Shown: in pieces, positions 16,974 through 27,300 of the stretch | Layout of the letters: each line of letters starts with the position of its first letter | Numbering within the stretch: position 1 is the stretch's first letter | Origin: Rikenellaceae bacterium | GTDB taxonomy: Bacteria > Bacteroidota > Bacteroidia > Bacteroidales > Rikenellaceae | NCBI GenBank assembly: GCA_020860245.1 | Contig: JAJBUQ010000008.1 | Coordinates: 1-64,000, forward strand | DNA length: 64,000 bases | Direction of reading: 5' to 3' | Position numbers and translations under genes: made by a program | Notes under the pieces: model-generated | Database searches by the model: none | Told to the model about the DNA's origin: nothing | The model's input: only the letters and a program-made list of their open reading frames with translations

Positions 16974-18464
16974 ATGAAGACAAGGTTTTTAAAAATCAAT
17001 CCTGCCGATAACGTTGCCGTTGCAATCGACACACTATCCAAAGGAGAAAAAATAAATATAGATTCGGACGAAATCGTTCTTATCGAAAATATCCCCGCGG
17101 GGCATAAATTCGCACTGAAGGATCTGGATGAAAATGAAAACGTAATAAAATACGGTTATCCTATCGGACATGCGCTCGGCGCCCTCTCAAAGGGGGGACT
17201 CGTGAATGAAAAGAACATTAAAACGAATCTCGAGGGAATACTCGATTACACTTACGATCCACAGTTAGAGAACGTATCGTCCAACAAAACCGGATTAACG
17301 TTCAAAGGTTATAAACGTTCGAACGGCGATGTAGGGATCCGCAACGAAATATGGATCATTCCTACCGTGGGATGTGTGAACGGCATCGTAAACGAACTCG
17401 CTTCAGCGCTCAGGAATGAGACAGGAGGCGAAGGAGTAGATGCTATCGTGGCTTATCCGCACAATTACGGATGCTCTCAATTAGGAGACGACCACGAGAA
17501 TACACGCAAGGTACTTCGCGACATGGTTCTCCATCCAAATGCGGGCGGTGTACTTGTAGTAGGACTCGGATGCGAGAATAACCAATTAGATACATTCCGC
17601 GAATTCGTTGGCGAAGTGGATGAATCGCGCGTGAAATTTATGATAACCCAACAGGTCGGCAACGAGTACGAAGAGGGCATGAAACTTCTCCGCGAGATTT
17701 ACGACGTCGCTTCCAAAGACGTCCGCACAGATGTCCCTATATCGGAACTGAAGGTAGGGCTTAAATGCGGAGGTTCGGACGGATTCTCAGGAATCACGGC
17801 AAATCCTCTGTTAGGGGTATTTTCCGACTTCCTTATAGCTAACGGCGGAACTTCCATTCTTACCGAAGTTCCTGAGATGTTCGGCGCTGAAACAATACTT
17901 ATGAACAGGTGTAAGGACAGAGAGACGTTCGATAAGACCGTCCATCTTATAAACGATTTCAAGAACTATTTCACGAAGAACAACCAGCCTGTCTATGAGA
18001 ACCCATCGCCGGGCAATAAGGCCGGAGGTATCTCCACGCTCGAAGAGAAGTCTCTGGGATGTACGCAGAAGTGCGGCAAGGCCACCGTACAGGACGTGTT
18101 AATGTATGGCGACAGGATTAAAACCAAAGGGCTCAGCCTTCTCAGTTCTCCGGGGAACGACCTCGTAGCAGCGACAGCGCTTGCGTCTTCGGGCTGTCAG
18201 ATAGTTCTATTTACAACAGGACGCGGGACTCCGTTCGGAACGTTTGTTCCAACGATGAAGATTTCGACAAACTCGAATCTTTATAAAAATAAACCGCACT
18301 GGATCGATTTTAACGCGGGAGTTATCGTGGAGGACAAAACGATTGAGGAGACATGCGAGCAGTTTATCGAATATATTATTCGCGTGGCAAGCGGTGAAGA
18401 GGTGAACAATGAGAAACACAATTACAGGGAGATTGCCATATTTAAAACGGGCGTTACGCTGTAA
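16974..18464 (+). CDS. uxaA: Altronate dehydratase
   Basis: Dehydrates D-altronate to 2-keto-3-deoxygluconate, third step of galacturonate catabolism. The 496-residue protein has the small N-terminal SAF domain (about 1-95) and the large C-terminal domain; GYKRSNGDVGIRNEIWIIPT near 110-130, the YPHNYGCSQLGDD metal-site region, and CGGSDGFSGITANP near 255 are typical. The later steps (KDG kinase and aldolase) are not in the window. It ends at a strong terminator. Confidence 0.95.
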   Translation: MKTRFLKINPADNVAVAIDTLSKGEKINIDSDEIVLIENIPAGHKFALKDLDENENVIKYGYPIGHALGALSKGGLVNEKNIKTNLEGILDYTYDPQLENVSSNKTGLTFKGYKRSNGDVGIRNEIWIIPTVGCVNGIVNELASALRNETGGEGVDAIVAYPHNYGCSQLGDDHENTRKVLRDMVLHPNAGGVLVVGLGCENNQLDTFREFVGEVDESRVKFMITQQVGNEYEEGMKLLREIYDVASKDVRTDVPISELKVGLKCGGSDGFSGITANPLLGVFSDFLIANGGTSILTEVPEMFGAETILMNRCKDRETFDKTVHLINDFKNYFTKNNQPVYENPSPGNKAGGISTLEEKSLGCTQKCGKATVQDVLMYGDRIKTKGLSLLSSPGNDLVAATALASSGCQIVLFTTGRGTPFGTFVPTMKISTNSNLYKNKPHWIDFNAGVIVEDKTIEETCEQFIEYIIRVASGEEVNNEKHNYREIAIFKTGVTL

Positions 18465-18482
18465 ATCGAATATTTATCAATG

Positions 18483-18507
18483 AACGGGGCGGTTTGCCCC
18501 GTTTTTT
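18483..18507 (+). terminator. Intrinsic terminator after uxaA
   Basis: GC-rich 8-bp stem AACGGGGC / GCCCCGTT with loop GGTTT, followed by a run of T to 18507. Classic rho-independent form. Confidence 0.9.
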
Positions 18508-18591
18508 GTTATATTTATATAATGAATTTTCTCTGGCGGATTATTAAATTCGGACGTGCCATACGTATTTCATTACACATAAATTGATATT

Positions 18592-19059
18592 ATGGACAAA
18601 ACAGATTTCATGGAATTAGCGATAAAATTATCGGAAGAGAGTGTCAATAACGGCGGAGGCCCCTTCGGTGCGGTTATAGTCAAAGACGGTAAAATAATCG
18701 CTTCTGCAAATAATACCGTAACCCTCGACTACGACCCTACGGCACATGCGGAGGTATCAGCGATCCGCAAGGCAGGACAAGTGCTCGGAACGTTCGACCT
18801 CAGCGGATGCGAGATATATACCTCCTGCGAACCATGCCCCATGTGCCTCGGGGCTATATACTGGGCGAAGATCGGTAAAATGTACTACGCCAACACAAAG
18901 ACGGATGCAAAAAATATCGGATTTGACGACTCGTTTATTTATGATGAAATAGCCCTCTCGCCGGAAGGACGAAAATTAAAATCCGAACGGCTGCTTGGCA
19001 AAGAAGCATTAAAAATATTCAAAATGTGGGATGCGAAGAGCGATAAAACTAAATACTGA
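18592..19059 (+). CDS. guaD: Guanine deaminase (cytidine deaminase fold)
   Basis: Converts guanine to xanthine. The 155-residue protein resembles Bacillus subtilis GuaD over its full length rather than the tRNA adenosine deaminase TadA: GGGPFGAVIVKDG near 21-33, zinc motif HAEV (His52, Glu54), CEPCPMCLGAIYWA (Cys82, Cys85), and GFDDSFIYDEI near 127. The C terminus ends in KY, much like the Lys-Glu-Tyr end of GuaD, whose tail closes the active site. It is a single gene between the uxaA terminator and the TTATTAACA cluster. Confidence 0.88.
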   Translation: MDKTDFMELAIKLSEESVNNGGGPFGAVIVKDGKIIASANNTVTLDYDPTAHAEVSAIRKAGQVLGTFDLSGCEIYTSCEPCPMCLGAIYWAKIGKMYYANTKTDAKNIGFDDSFIYDEIALSPEGRKLKSERLLGKEALKIFKMWDAKSDKTKY

Positions 19060-19397
19060 AACCCATGTTATTAACAAAGAATTTCGAAATTTGTATTTGT
19101 TTCAACAAACAGTGTTTATTAAAGGCAACTATACCGGGCTCTCAACACGCTGTCTATCAATTTTAAATAAAATTTTCAACACCCGCTCTACCACAGTAGA
19201 AATTTTCAGTAACGATTGTTAATAACTCATCTGAATTTTTAACAATTCGTTGACATGAATTGAAAAAGTTATCGACAATACTCCGTAAGAGATAAGAATA
19301 GTACCGAAAAATTTTATTAAATCTCCGGAATAAAACATTATGGATATTGACTTAAAGTTATTAACAGGATTTGTTAATAAACGGGAGTTATTAACAA
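19060..19397. other. AT-rich intergenic region with five TTATTAACA boxes
   Basis: This 338-bp convergent intergenic region holds no gene. Five exact copies of TTATTAACA occur: plus at 19068-19076, 19358-19366 and 19388-19396; minus at 19217-19225 and 19372-19380. TTTTTAACA at 19236-19244 and TTATCGACA at 19269-19277 (one base from the DnaA box TTATCCACA) add to it. The last three boxes alternate in strand within 39 bp. The rest is AT-rich. This resembles a DnaA-box cluster (origin or DnaA sink). Against an origin, both flanking genes (guaD and the rpsP-rimM operon) point into the region. Confidence 0.4.
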
Positions 19398-19943
19398 TCA
19401 GAGATCGAGAAGTCCGTCGGGAATCGACATTCTCAACTCTTCCTTATCCGTATCGATAGAGGTGATAAGATCGTCGGCGGCAGGTATAAGATATTCTATG
19501 TTATCGATCTCAATATTGAATAACGGATTCAATTCGCTGTCTATATATTCAGTAATTGTTCCTGCAACTTCCCGACCCTCATAGTCGAGAATAATTCCGA
19601 ATCCTTCGAGGTCTGCAAGATATAATTCGCTGTCCTCTTCCGAACCCTCAACATCATCTGTATCAGGTTCTGCAAGAATGTAAAATTCCTTACCTATAAG
19701 CACGGACACACGCGCCTCCGTATCCAGATCGTCAAACGACACAACCGCTTTATTTCTTCCCCTACGGGAAATCAGTGTGTAAAAAAAGGGGGTCGGTAAT
19801 CCGTCTACTTCGACGAATACCGGCCCACTATTATTTTCAGGATCAAATCCATCGTATAATGTCACCATCACCTCTCCATTCGTACCGAATAATTTATTTA
19901 CACGGCCGACAGAGATTTGTTCCGGCTCATTATACTCCTCCAT
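19398..19943 (-). CDS. rimM: Ribosome maturation factor RimM
   Basis: 30S assembly factor that binds S19 and assists maturation of the 16S 3' domain. The 181 residues show the N-terminal barrel (ISVGRVNKLFGTNGEVMVTL, about 11-30) and a C-terminal PRC-barrel domain (LEGFGIILDYEGREVAGTI, about 110-130). It starts 3 bp after the rpsP stop, the usual rpsP-rimM pairing. The protein is unusually acidic in its middle (EGSEEDSELY). Confidence 0.92.
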   Translation of the reverse strand: MEEYNEPEQISVGRVNKLFGTNGEVMVTLYDGFDPENNSGPVFVEVDGLPTPFFYTLISRRGRNKAVVSFDDLDTEARVSVLIGKEFYILAEPDTDDVEGSEEDSELYLADLEGFGIILDYEGREVAGTITEYIDSELNPLFNIEIDNIEYLIPAADDLITSIDTDKEELRMSIPDGLLDL

Positions 19944-19946
19944 AGA

Positions 19947-20519
19947 CTAAGCTTCTGCTGGAGCTTCGGGTTCTTCAGGAGTTTGTTCTGCGGATTCCCC
20001 GCCTTCAGCAGGAGCTTCTTTGACAGCCTCTTCCTCCTGTGGAGCGGCAGCAGCCTCTTCAGCAGCTTTTTTCGCAGCGATAGCTTTTTCTCTCTCTTCC
20101 TTGACTTTAGCTTCAGCAGCAAGACGCGCGGCTTTTTCAGCTGCGTCGGCGTCGGCAAGTTTATTTACCTTTGTGGAAATAATACCGTCTTTAGCAAGCA
20201 TCCATTTGTTGAATCTGTCATCCGCCTCTTCGGCAGAGAATGCTCCTTTTTTCACACCGCCTAAAAGGTGTTTTTTATAAAGAACCCCTTTGTAAGAGAG
20301 GATAGCTCTACAAGTGTCCGTGGGCTGTGCACCGTTCTGCAACCAACTCAAAGCTTTTTCAAACTGAAGGTCGATCGTAGCGGGATTTGTGTTCGGGTTG
20401 TAAGTTCCGATTTTCTCAATAAATTTACCATCGCGTGGCGCTCTACTGTCTGCAACGACAATGTGGTAGAAGGCATAGCCTTTTTTACCGTGTCGTGCCA
20501 ATCTGATTTTTACAGGCAT
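19947..20519 (-). CDS. rpsP: 30S ribosomal protein S16, long form
   Basis: S16 of the 30S body. The canonical S16 (about 80-90 residues) fills the N terminus: [20 protein letters not shown], the [18 protein letters not shown] block and [12 protein letters not shown]. It continues to 190 residues with a region ending near 125 and then an Ala/Glu/Lys-rich, probably helical or disordered tail. Long S16 is common in Bacteroidota. A TACCTTTG promoter lies 50 bp upstream. Confidence 0.95.
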   Translation of the reverse strand: MPVKIRLARHGKKGYAFYHIVVADSRAPRDGKFIEKIGTYNPNTNPATIDLQFEKALSWLQNGAQPTDTCRAILSYKGVLYKKHLLGGVKKGAFSAEEADDRFNKWMLAKDGIISTKVNKLADADAAEKAARLAAEAKVKEEREKAIAAKKAAEEAAAAPQEEEAVKEAPAEGGESAEQTPEEPEAPAEA

Positions 20520-20568
20520 TTTCTTTTTGATTTTAAATTTAACCTATTTTCCTATCTCGTAGGAAGCG

Positions 20569-20576
20569 CAAAGGTA
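20569..20576 (-). promoter_or_regulatory. -7 promoter box for rpsP-rimM
   Basis: TACCTTTG on the minus strand, an exact consensus match. The transcript would have a leader of about 45 nt before the rpsP ATG. Confidence 0.6.
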
Positions 20577-20592
20577 AAACTAATTTTAGAAA

Positions 20593-21114
20593 CTACAAAA
20601 AAATCAGACCGATAACGGCACCGCCTATGATTATTAGTATCGGATTGACTTTCAGAAGAGATACGGCCAGAGCTGCAATAAACAAAATAACGCTGAACAC
20701 GTCCGGGAAGTTTGAAGGGGTCATAAGCATGAAGGCCGCTACACCGATCATACCTATTAGCATCGGCTTAAGTCCGTCCATAACCCATCCCACATATTTA
20801 TTGTTCTGGAATGCGAGGTAAAATTTAGTTATAGTTATCATGATAACCAACGGCGGAAGGCACACGGCCAAAGTTGCAAGCGCTGAACCGAGCGCGCTTC
20901 CGGAGACGTTATAACCTATGTATGTCGCGCTGTTTATCGCTACGGGGCCGGGAGTCATTTGAGATATAGCGACAATATCGGTAAATTCCTGCGCGGATAT
21001 CCAGTTGCGGTTCTCTACCACCTCATTCTGTATAAGCGACAGCATGGCATATCCGCCTCCGAATCCAAATACACCCACCTTAAGGAACGACCAGAATAAT
21101 TGTAGATATATCAT
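20593..21114 (-). CDS. chrA: Chromate transporter subunit, short CHR family
   Basis: Single-domain CHR membrane protein of 173 residues. FGFGGGYAMLSLIQNE near 16-31 and SQMTPGPVAINSATYIGY near 50-67 are the CHR signature, followed by about five hydrophobic segments. Short CHR proteins are normally encoded as adjacent pairs that work together, exporting chromate or related anions; the physiological substrate in gut-type bacteria is unclear. The ATG overlaps the stop of the upstream paralogue by 4 bp. The partner gene is interrupted, so the pair may be non-functional. Confidence 0.88.
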   Translation of the reverse strand: MIYLQLFWSFLKVGVFGFGGGYAMLSLIQNEVVENRNWISAQEFTDIVAISQMTPGPVAINSATYIGYNVSGSALGSALATLAVCLPPLVIMITITKFYLAFQNNKYVGWVMDGLKPMLIGMIGVAAFMLMTPSNFPDVFSVILFIAALAVSLLKVNPILIIIGGAVIGLIFL

Positions 21115-21653
21115 TCCTTAACCCTCCCCTTGTTAGATAGGCCCCAAATAATCCCCCCTACCACACCTGCGATAAGAAAATAAACTGGTGAGACCCCTAA
21201 AAATCCGACAATAACCGCTACCGCAGCGGCAAGTGTTATCTTTATCCATCCCATGCCCTTAGCCATTCCGTAAACCGGAGCGGCAATCAGCGCAACCACG
21301 ACAGGACGCATCCCCTTAAACGCACTCTCCACCAGCGGATATTTGGTGAAGTCGGAGAAAAACATAGCGATAAGCAGGATAATAACGAAGGAAGCGAGAA
21401 TTGTTCCAACTATACAAACGATGGAACCCAAGATTCCACGCATTTTGTAACCCACGAATACTGAAGTATTTATGGCGATCGGCCCGGGGGAAGACTGCGC
21501 AAGCGCAAGCAAATCGAGGAATTCGTCCGCGGATATCCATTTACGGTTATCGATTATCTCCCTCTGTATAAGAGGTACCATCGCATAACCGCCCCCAAAT
21601 GTAAAACAGCCTATTTAAAAAAACGACCAGAATAGTTTAAGGTAGAACCTCAT
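21111..21653 (-). pseudogene. chrA: Chromate transporter partner subunit, TAA at codon 13
   Basis: Reading from ATG at 21651-21653 gives MRFYLKLFWSFF, then TAA (21615-21617), then IGCFTFGGGYAMVPLIQ in the same frame to 21111. The neighbouring paralogue reads IYLQLFWSFLKVGVFGFGGGY, so the stop replaces a Lys codon (AAA to TAA) inside a T/A homopolymer. Without the stop the protein would be 180 residues with the CHR motif SSPGPIAINTSVFVGY. A restart at ATG 21579-21581 would yield 156 residues lacking the first helix and the FGGG motif. Either a young pseudogene or a sequence error. Confidence 0.8.
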
Positions 21654-21673
21654 AAATCATAAACGAACACTGT

Positions 21674-22627
21674 CTAAAGAGACAATAACATCTTTTTTAT
21701 GACAGCCTGCGCGGATATCTCTCTGTTAGCGGCCTCCGGTATAACAATCGAACGATCGCTCTCGATAACGTCATCGGAGACTATCATATTCCTTCTAACG
21801 GGAAGACAGTGCATAAAATATGCCTGATTAGTCAGTGCCATTTTTTCCGAATCGACGGTCCAATCCATATCTTTGCTAAGGACCTTGCCGTAATTGTCCC
21901 CGGAGTAAGCGGACCAGTTCTTTGCATAGATAAAATCCGCCCCTTCGAAGGCCTTGCGCTGGTCGTATTCGACACGTGCCTTACCCACGAACTGCGGATC
22001 GAGCTCGTATCCTTCGGGGTGCGTAATCACAAAATCGTAATCCGCAGCGTTCATCCATTCCGCGAAGGAATTCGGTACAGCCTGAGGCAGCGCCTTAGGG
22101 TGCGGAGCCCATGTAAGAACAACCTTAGGCCGTTCCGTAGTTTTATACTCTTCTATGGTAATCAGGTCGGCATAGCTCTGTAACGGATGCCGTGTAGCGG
22201 CTTCCATGCTGAAGACCGGTCTGCCAGAATATTTAATGAACTGGTTTATCACCGTCTCGTTATAATCGTACTCCCTGTCCTCCAATCCTGCAAACGAACG
22301 AACCCCTATGATATCGCAATATACCCCCATAACCGGAATCGCTTCCAGAAGATGTTCCGGTTTCTCTCCGTCCATTATTACACCGCGTTCTGTTTCAAGC
22401 TTCCACGCGCCTTGATTCACATCGAGAACGATAACGTTCATTCCAAGATTCATAGCGGCCTTCTGGGTGCTCAGACGGGTTCTGAGACTGGAATTGAAGA
22501 AGACCATCATAAGGGTCTTGTTCTTACCGAGCGTATCGAACCGGTATCTGTCCCTCTTAATCTCGAAGGCTTCCTGCAATGCGACATTAAGATCGCCTAT
22601 ATCGTTTACATTAGTGAAATATCTCAT
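21674..22627 (-). CDS. argF': N-succinylornithine carbamoyltransferase
   Basis: Transfers a carbamoyl group to N-succinyl-L-ornithine in the succinylated arginine route of Bacteroidota. The 317 residues match the Bacteroides fragilis enzyme closely along their length: carbamoyl phosphate motif FFNSSLRTRLS near 43, MHCLPVRRN near 276, and the proline-rich loop PHPKALPQAVPNSF. Pro90 (in GEKPEHLL) is the residue that separates succinylornithine from acetylornithine enzymes, which have Glu there. It lies 11 bp after the outer-membrane barrel gene and just before the chromate pair. carAB at 48.7-53 kb supplies carbamoyl phosphate. Confidence 0.93.
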   Translation of the reverse strand: MRYFTNVNDIGDLNVALQEAFEIKRDRYRFDTLGKNKTLMMVFFNSSLRTRLSTQKAAMNLGMNVIVLDVNQGAWKLETERGVIMDGEKPEHLLEAIPVMGVYCDIIGVRSFAGLEDREYDYNETVINQFIKYSGRPVFSMEAATRHPLQSYADLITIEEYKTTERPKVVLTWAPHPKALPQAVPNSFAEWMNAADYDFVITHPEGYELDPQFVGKARVEYDQRKAFEGADFIYAKNWSAYSGDNYGKVLSKDMDWTVDSEKMALTNQAYFMHCLPVRRNMIVSDDVIESDRSIVIPEAANREISAQAVIKKMLLSL

Positions 22628-22638
22628 TTTTACGTAAT

Positions 22639-24321
22639 TTAGAATGAATATTTTACACCGCCCATTATATTTATACCAAGCAGCGGATAATGATTGTAAC
22701 GGTATAATTTTCTGTTCAGCAGATTCTTTCCGGCCACGAATACTCCGAACTGCCTGTTGATATAGTAATCCATATTAACGTATAGGTCGATATAGTCGTC
22801 GCTCTTAACTGCATTCAGCATGTTATTGTACTGGTATTCGTAGAATATCCTCTCACCGAACAAGTCGATACCGAGATCGAAGAAGAATGTATTACGGAAT
22901 TTATACTTAAATCCGAAATTCAGTTCCCAATCCGGAACATCCCCTGCATCGTTGAAATTATCGAGGTCGTAACTGTAAAAACGCGCGGAAGCGTATACTC
23001 CGAAGCTGCGGTAAATGTCCGCATCCAGCGATATTTTGCCGTCCCATATCTTCGCTTTATCGGTAAGGGCAGAGAACACGTTGCCGTAATGATACAGATC
23101 GTAATAATTTACAAAAAAATGAAAATCGTCGTTTATACTATACCCACCTGAGATATCGTACCTCAACGCTCCGAAGAGAAGGCCTTTGGCACCCACTCGT
23201 CCGGTATATTCCACGGCAGTAGGCAGAGACAGTCCGTTTATGACGTAAGGATTTGCCTTCGAGAGATTACGGTAATCGTGTCGTTCCGCCGTTCCGTCCA
23301 CGAATACGTAAGGTGTAAGGTTCCCCTCGAACAAATCTAATTCGATACTGACCTTCGGCAGAAATTTATTCTCCTTGCTGTTCCCCTCCGTATGGTAATA
23401 TCCGTATGCCGCACCGATGTCGAACCTCAATACTCCGTTATCGAACCCATATCCTGCTCCTGCGGTAAAAATATCGTCCGAATAGGCGTCGAGTTTATTT
23501 TCCCCCTGTACAGAGCTGTAACCGGCATCTATATTTATATGTGAATGGTATCCTGCGGCAACAGAGAGTTTAACGCCGGCATTCCACTCGAACTCGTCAT
23601 ACTTGAATTTATCTGCAAAATAATTTATCCCCGCACCTATCCGGAAATTAAATTTCGACAAGTCGGCAAATGTATTGCCTACGGTAAATCCTCCTCCTAT
23701 ATCATGGAAGTGTTGTGCCAATCCCTTGCGGGAAGTATCGAACGACACCGGGATCGGATTCTCGTAATTATAGTATCCGTATCTGGTTACGTTATCGAAT
23801 CCGTAATCGATTTTGCCGGATAGTACGAGGTCGCTTCCGAATCGTTTATCCGCGAACAGCGACAGGGAATTGAACGTAGCCTGTGCGTCCGATTTAACGT
23901 CCGCGTCGTTCCTGATCCGGGAATATTGTCCGTAATGTTTGAGTATGGCTCCGACGGTAGCGGTCTTGCTGATATGCGAACCGTAGCTCGCCTCGAGAAT
24001 ACTCTGCAACGGTCCTCCGGCTCCTAACTTCACGTAAAAAGGAAGATATACTCTACTGTCCACAGTATTGAAGTTTACCGGATTTATAGGAGATACCGCA
24101 AATCCGTAATCCAGAGGATAAGGCGTTACCTCGTAATTAAATTCCGGAACCATTTTGGTAGTATCGACCATATCCGGTGTCAATCCCATTTTAAACGATT
24201 CGCTTACCGACGGCTCGTAAGCCCTTGTAACGGTAACCTCTTTGTTCAGATCGTTCTGCGCTGCAAGCGGTATTACCGTTACTGCAACGAGAAGCGTCGA
24301 TATTGTCAATCGCCTATTCAT
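22639..24321 (-). CDS. Outer-membrane beta-barrel protein (TonB-receptor-like, no plug)
   Basis: Protein of about 560 residues with a signal peptide (MNRRLTISTLLVAVTVIPLAAQ), a short periplasmic lead, then repeated amphipathic strands rich in Tyr/Phe/Asp to a C-terminal GGVKYSF ending in Phe, as in barrel proteins. The end (NRKLYRYNHYPLLGINIMGG) resembles TonB-dependent receptors, but there is no plug domain. The ATG at 24321 overlaps the TPR gene stop (ATGAATAG); an in-frame ATG five codons earlier is also possible. The function is unknown; coupling to the TPR gene suggests a joint envelope role. Confidence 0.75.
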   Translation of the reverse strand: MNRRLTISTLLVAVTVIPLAAQNDLNKEVTVTRAYEPSVSESFKMGLTPDMVDTTKMVPEFNYEVTPYPLDYGFAVSPINPVNFNTVDSRVYLPFYVKLGAGGPLQSILEASYGSHISKTATVGAILKHYGQYSRIRNDADVKSDAQATFNSLSLFADKRFGSDLVLSGKIDYGFDNVTRYGYYNYENPIPVSFDTSRKGLAQHFHDIGGGFTVGNTFADLSKFNFRIGAGINYFADKFKYDEFEWNAGVKLSVAAGYHSHINIDAGYSSVQGENKLDAYSDDIFTAGAGYGFDNGVLRFDIGAAYGYYHTEGNSKENKFLPKVSIELDLFEGNLTPYVFVDGTAERHDYRNLSKANPYVINGLSLPTAVEYTGRVGAKGLLFGALRYDISGGYSINDDFHFFVNYYDLYHYGNVFSALTDKAKIWDGKISLDADIYRSFGVYASARFYSYDLDNFNDAGDVPDWELNFGFKYKFRNTFFFDLGIDLFGERIFYEYQYNNMLNAVKSDDYIDLYVNMDYYINRQFGVFVAGKNLLNRKLYRYNHYPLLGINIMGGVKYSF

Positions 24322-27300
24322 TATTATCGTTTTCATTCAATTGTTTCAGTTTTGACTCCGCTTCCGCGATGATTCCGTCGCCGCGGTTGGTATAACCGTC
24401 TATTATACTCTGATAAGTCGCTTTGGCCTGGAAGGCGTCTCCTTTGTCTACATAAATGTCCCCGAGCACAAGGAATGCCTTCGCCATCCAGAATTGGTGG
24501 GAGGTTCCGCGTTCGGAGAGTTTGAATATTTCATTCTCCGCCTCTTCAAGATGTCCGCCGCTGTAAAGAATTTCGATCACCAGATACTGTGCTTCCGCAC
24601 CGTTGCGGGTCTCCGGATTAGCTCCTGCATCCTTCAGAAGCGGTAGCGCATCGGTATTATCTCCTTTGTTGTAGTAAGCCTTGCCTTTAACGAAGTTAGC
24701 TTCTGTTCTCAGATCCGGATTAACGAATACCGATCCCAGAACGAAGTCCGCAGCCTCTGCCGAAGCATCCGGATTACCGAGTTTATCGACAGAACGAAGG
24801 TACCCTGCAAGGCCGTCGATTATTACAGTTCTGTTTGAGGCTGTCTCCACGAGCCTTCTGTATAAGTCCGCAGATTTTTCATAATTCTCCTTCTGGTAAT
24901 ATATTTTTGCCGCATTCTCAACGGAATTAATCGTAAATGTATTTACCGGCATATTTATAATGCTCTCGAATCCCCGAAGAGCGAGATCCGCATCTCCGTC
25001 GTTAAATGCAGTTTCGGAGATATAGTAGGTCGCGTTAGGAACGTAATTTCCGCGCGGATACTGCTCCAGATACTTCTCGAATAGAGGGTATGCGCGTTTG
25101 CTGTCTCCCTGAAGATAAATCCTTTCCGCAACGGTAAACGTCAGCGAGTCGCGCTCAACCACGCTTACATTCGTCTCTATATTGTTATTGTTAGCGTAGT
25201 CGAAGTATCCGTTCAAATCGTTGTTTTCGACGTAAATATTCCTTATCGCGAGCAACGCATCCTTGGCCTGCGACGACGAAGGATACTCGGCAGCTATTTT
25301 TTTATATGAGGCGAGCGCCTCGGAACTTCTCCCTGCGTTGTAATAAGCCAGCCCTAATTCGAGCAGCGCATCCGGATAGTATGGCGATCTCGGATATCTC
25401 TCCACAAAACGGTTCAAAGTCTGGATCGCTTCGCTGAACATATCCTGTTTTGTATACGTCGAACCGAGTTCATACAGGGCCATGTCCACATAGTCCCCTA
25501 ATCCGGCCTGGGATATTTCCTTAAGAGCTTCGATCTTAGCCTGTGCTCCGGAGGTCAAACCTAATGCAAGGGCCTTCTGATATTCGGCATAATATTGTTC
25601 CTGAGTTCCGAGGGCGATAGACCGGTCGTAATACTGTGTCGCCTGTGTATAATCCCTGTTTAGGAAGTAGATGTCCCCTATACGGTTATAGGCATCGGCT
25701 TTAATCCCTGTGGTTCCGGGATATGCATCGATAAATCGTTCGAACCAAAGTAACGCGTCCCGGTAATTTTTAAGGTTGAAATAAGAATAACCGAGATTAT
25801 AGTTCGCCATAATATTCTCCGCCTCGTCCTTCGGCGAGAGGACTATATAATCCTGATAGAGAAGTATCGCTCGCGCGTACAGCCCCTGACGATAGTACGT
25901 TTCCGCAAGCCAGAATTTTGTAAGTGCGGTGTACTTGGGCATGAACCTGTTCTCGTTGGCGACGTCGAACATTCTCTGCGCATTAAGATAATCCCCGTCG
26001 GTAAAATATTCTAATCCGCGGAAATACGCAATTCTCTGAAGGGCAGCCTTCTCGTCGTTGTTAGGATTACTGATCTGAGAAATCGCGTCGTAAGCCTCCT
26101 TGTAGTTGTTCGAATTCGCGTAGGCAGCAGTAAGGTAGCTGCGGGCCTCGTCCGCATTCGGAGAATCGGGGAATTCGCTAAGGTAATTATTTATTGTGGT
26201 TATAATCTCGTTAAACATTCCATTGCCGAGTTCATACTGGAGCTTCGCGAAGTTGAACATAGCCTCCTGCTTGACGGTTTTATCTCCGTCTATCCTCATC
26301 GCGAGCGCGAATGCCTGCTGCGCACGCTGTTTGTTTCCGCTCCGGAGGCTCGCATTACCAATATGGAAGCTCGCATTCTGGGCGAGAAGGTCGTCTCCGA
26401 CGGCAACTTTGCCGAGATAATCCACGGCAGTCTCGAAGTCCCCTATCATGTACGCGCTGTACCCTGCCATATATAATTCCTCTCTGTTCATCGGGAATCC
26501 TTCGGACGAATAAGCGTCCATATAAGCGAGTGTCTTCTCATAATTCCCTAAATGGTAATTAGCCTCCGCGGCGATTTTCAGCATCTCACCGCGCCTGTCG
26601 CCTGCGGACTGCGATAATATTCCATCCACCTCTCCGGCAACCTTCGGGTAATCGCCCCTCTTAAAGTCTATATGAAGAAGGTAGAACGGCACCACCGGCC
26701 CGTAGCTTCTGTCGGAGTACAAAGAACGGAATCCTCTCTCCGCCTCGTCGAGATTATCCTGAGAATAATCTATGTAGGCAAGATAATAAGTCGCCGACGG
26801 TCCGAGAACCCGGTCATGCCCTGCGACACGCCTGAAGTTCAGCGAGGCATCCGCATAATCCCCTCCGGTGAACGCAGCATAACCCTCGTTGAAGAAGAGC
26901 TGCATCCTCTCCGCACTGGACAATATATTACTATTTATCAGGCTGTACTGCTCCCTTGCCCTCACGAAGTCCTGCCTCGACTGATAGAGATTGCCGAGTG
27001 TGAAGCGAATGTCGTTGCCGTACCTCGTATTCGGATATTTATTCAGAAAATCCACAAGCATTATCTCCGCATTCTCCCCTCCGAGCTCGGCTTCGCATGC
27101 AGCGAGGTAGTACTCGATATCTTCCCGCAGGAAGCTGTCTCCGAGTTCCAGTATGTGCGACGCCAGACGGAACTGCTCCTGTGCGGTGATATACTGCTGA
27201 GCGCGGTACAATTCGAGTCCGGATCTGTAATAATATTCCGGTTTGGATTCAATCCGCTGAGCGAATGTAATGACCTGTAAAAGAGACAATATAAAGAATG

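Noticed and set aside
22639-24321. TonB-dependent receptor
   Set aside because: The C terminus looks similar, but no plug domain is present in the N-terminal region.
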